From NCBI RefSeq assembly GCF_019399895.1, contig NC_091875.1, positions 1,364,001 to 1,428,000 of the forward strand: a stretch of DNA of 64,000 nt. The letters run 5' to 3'. Shown one piece after another: positions 62,670 through 64,000 of the stretch; the first letter of the stretch is position 1, and every line of letters begins with the position of its first letter. The DNA is from Cardiocondyla obscurior (taxonomy: Eukaryota; Arthropoda; Insecta; Hymenoptera; Formicidae). A program made the position numbers and the translations under genes. The notes below the pieces were generated by a model, which was not told where the DNA came from, made no database searches, and saw only the letters and a program-made list of their open reading frames with translations.

Positions 62670-64000
62670 GTAAGTTCCGTCAACTCACTCTCCTCACCCT
62701 CAACCGCAAACTTTTCAAACATCGCTGTTTTGCAGAAAAAACTAAAAGCTTTGCTCTTATAGAAAACTAAATATATTGAAATTGCGCGATGTTATTTTAA
62801 TTTTATTTTTAAATCGAGCAACATAACATATTTTAATTATCAGAAATATTAATTTAAATGGTAATTTAAATATTCTTCGATTAAAACGCAATAATTTTTT
62901 TTTTCTTTTTTTTTTTTTTAAAACTCCGTACATTATTTTGGTATTTAAATTGCAATGCATTGCGATGCATTGGGAACTGCCAGAGAAAATGTCCGATGGT
63001 CTGACATCCCGCGTTACTCATTTAAAATTTATTTCTAGAATAAATATAACGAAAAATGACACGAATAAAAGTGGAAAATGAACATGGTAGACAGAATTAA
63101 AAATCTAGATGTTACAATTTTTAACGACGGTCGCGCGGTTGTGGTAGCACGAAATTTATTATTTATTTTGCGGTGCGATCGTGACGGCATTCGCCACATT
63201 TTCGCGAACAAATTTAATGCCAAATATCGTTTACCACAGCGGTCTTTCAACTCAATAGCTTTATTTCCAATCTGTCTCCTACTCCCCCTTTTTTTTTTAT
63301 TCTCTGTAGATTTATTATTAGAATTTTATTGCACTGATGCATCGTTTAAACTATTTCTGAATCTTTCCATCGACCGAGACACTTTAAATAAAATTATAAA
63401 CAATTTTTATGCATCAAAAGAATCTACAATTGAAATTAAACAAGTTTGTAAATTTATTACCGTGACCGTTAACTTTAAATACGCCTAGAACGGCCGATTG
63501 CGAAAATACGTGAAATTAGGGAATGGCTTTCCTCGCTTTAAACAATTAGGCAATTCTTTCTTTGAAGTCGCATTTCTCTCGAGACGCGAAGAACGAAAGG
63601 GGCGCGCCCGCGTTAAGAACACCCCATTAGCCATTAGTCCTGTGAATAGCTTTTAGCAACCCTTTACGCATTTCTGGCAGTCGCAGGAGATCCTGGACCA
63701 CCATGAAAACCCGTCTCTATGGGGTTCCCCTGTTATTGCGAATATATATGGTGGGTTGCACGATCATATCTCCTTCATGTGCGTTCTCGCACGTCTCTCA
63801 TTTATCCCTCTCATATTATGCAAGCATTTATATATAAATGTTACACAAACTTTCCTCACACATCTGATACGTGTGCACATGTAGCGTCTTGTTTTCCTTC
63901 CGTTCTCTCTTTCTCTCTCTCTCTTTCCTCGTCGTATGAATAACTTATCGCAAATAGGGGGAAACGATTGCAGGCAATACCCGCTAAATGTTCTATAATT
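62670..64000 (+). other. Start of the next navigator intron, to the window edge
   Basis: The sequence is AT-rich after the GTAAGT donor, with a T-run before 62915 and a CT-rich tract at about 63905-63930. A 136-codon frame at 63078-63488 has an AT-driven composition (F, L, I, N, K) and no recognisable motif. I see no exon. Confidence 0.65.

Noticed and set aside
62670..62768. Read-through extension of exon 62506 to a stop at 62768
   Set aside because: A consensus GTAAGT donor precedes it and the extra residues lose the Ser/Pro/Gly character. Splicing is far more likely for a navigator gene.
63078..63488. 136-codon frame near the right edge
   Set aside because: Its composition is driven by AT-rich DNA (F, I, L, N, K), there is no recognisable motif, and it lies in an intron.

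Overview
This is a eukaryotic, AT-rich window with many poly(A)/poly(T) runs, abundant CpG, long introns and small exons bounded by GT...AG. The one gene I recognise firmly is the arthropod member of the neuron navigator family (Drosophila sickie, vertebrate NAV2/NAV3), in which the calponin-homology (CH) domain is split over three exons. The family, base composition and insect-type core promoter motifs point to an insect, most likely a hymenopteran such as an ant or bee. The species assignment is inference.

All supported coding sequence is on the + strand. From left to right: (1) 1-7 kb is AT-rich and non-coding, with a 180-bp near-perfect hairpin at 1572-1751. (2) A small exon at 7012-7103 ends in phase 0 and may be a distal alternative N-terminus of the navigator gene. 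(3) 17.5-24 kb holds a two-exon serine/proline/arginine-rich open frame (17513-18454 and 23285-23998, 551 residues if joined) that I do not recognise. (4) At 32.8 kb a purine tract is followed by a textbook Inr+DPE core promoter, an upstream reading frame and a 27-codon first coding exon (33424-33504). (5) The CH domain follows at 36058-36175, 36513-36565 and 49407-49576, across introns of 337 bp and 12.8 kb. (6) At 52.5-53.2 kb a second long purine tract precedes another Inr, and 55623-55699 is a second first exon whose phase matches the exon after the CH domain. (7) The shared downstream exon 62506-62669 continues the gene past the right edge, where the coiled-coil and AAA-type ATPase parts of navigators would be expected.

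The most interesting result is the modular 5' architecture of this locus. Up to four alternative N-termini are phase-compatible with the common body: three phase-0 exons that could feed the CH domain, and one phase-2 exon that would bypass it. The bypassing exon would give a CH-less protein starting with an N-myristoylation-type sequence (MGNSGS). This would swap a CH module for a possible membrane anchor by promoter choice. The unrecognised 551-residue frame is the second item worth following up.

Everything else is intronic or intergenic: microsatellites, homopolymer runs, a few GC-rich hairpins and a short delta-tubulin-like relic at 40.6 kb. I saw no tRNA, rRNA, CRISPR array or intact transposon. 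Exon calls rest on reading frame, splice-site phase and remembered family sequence; no alignment or RNA data were available.
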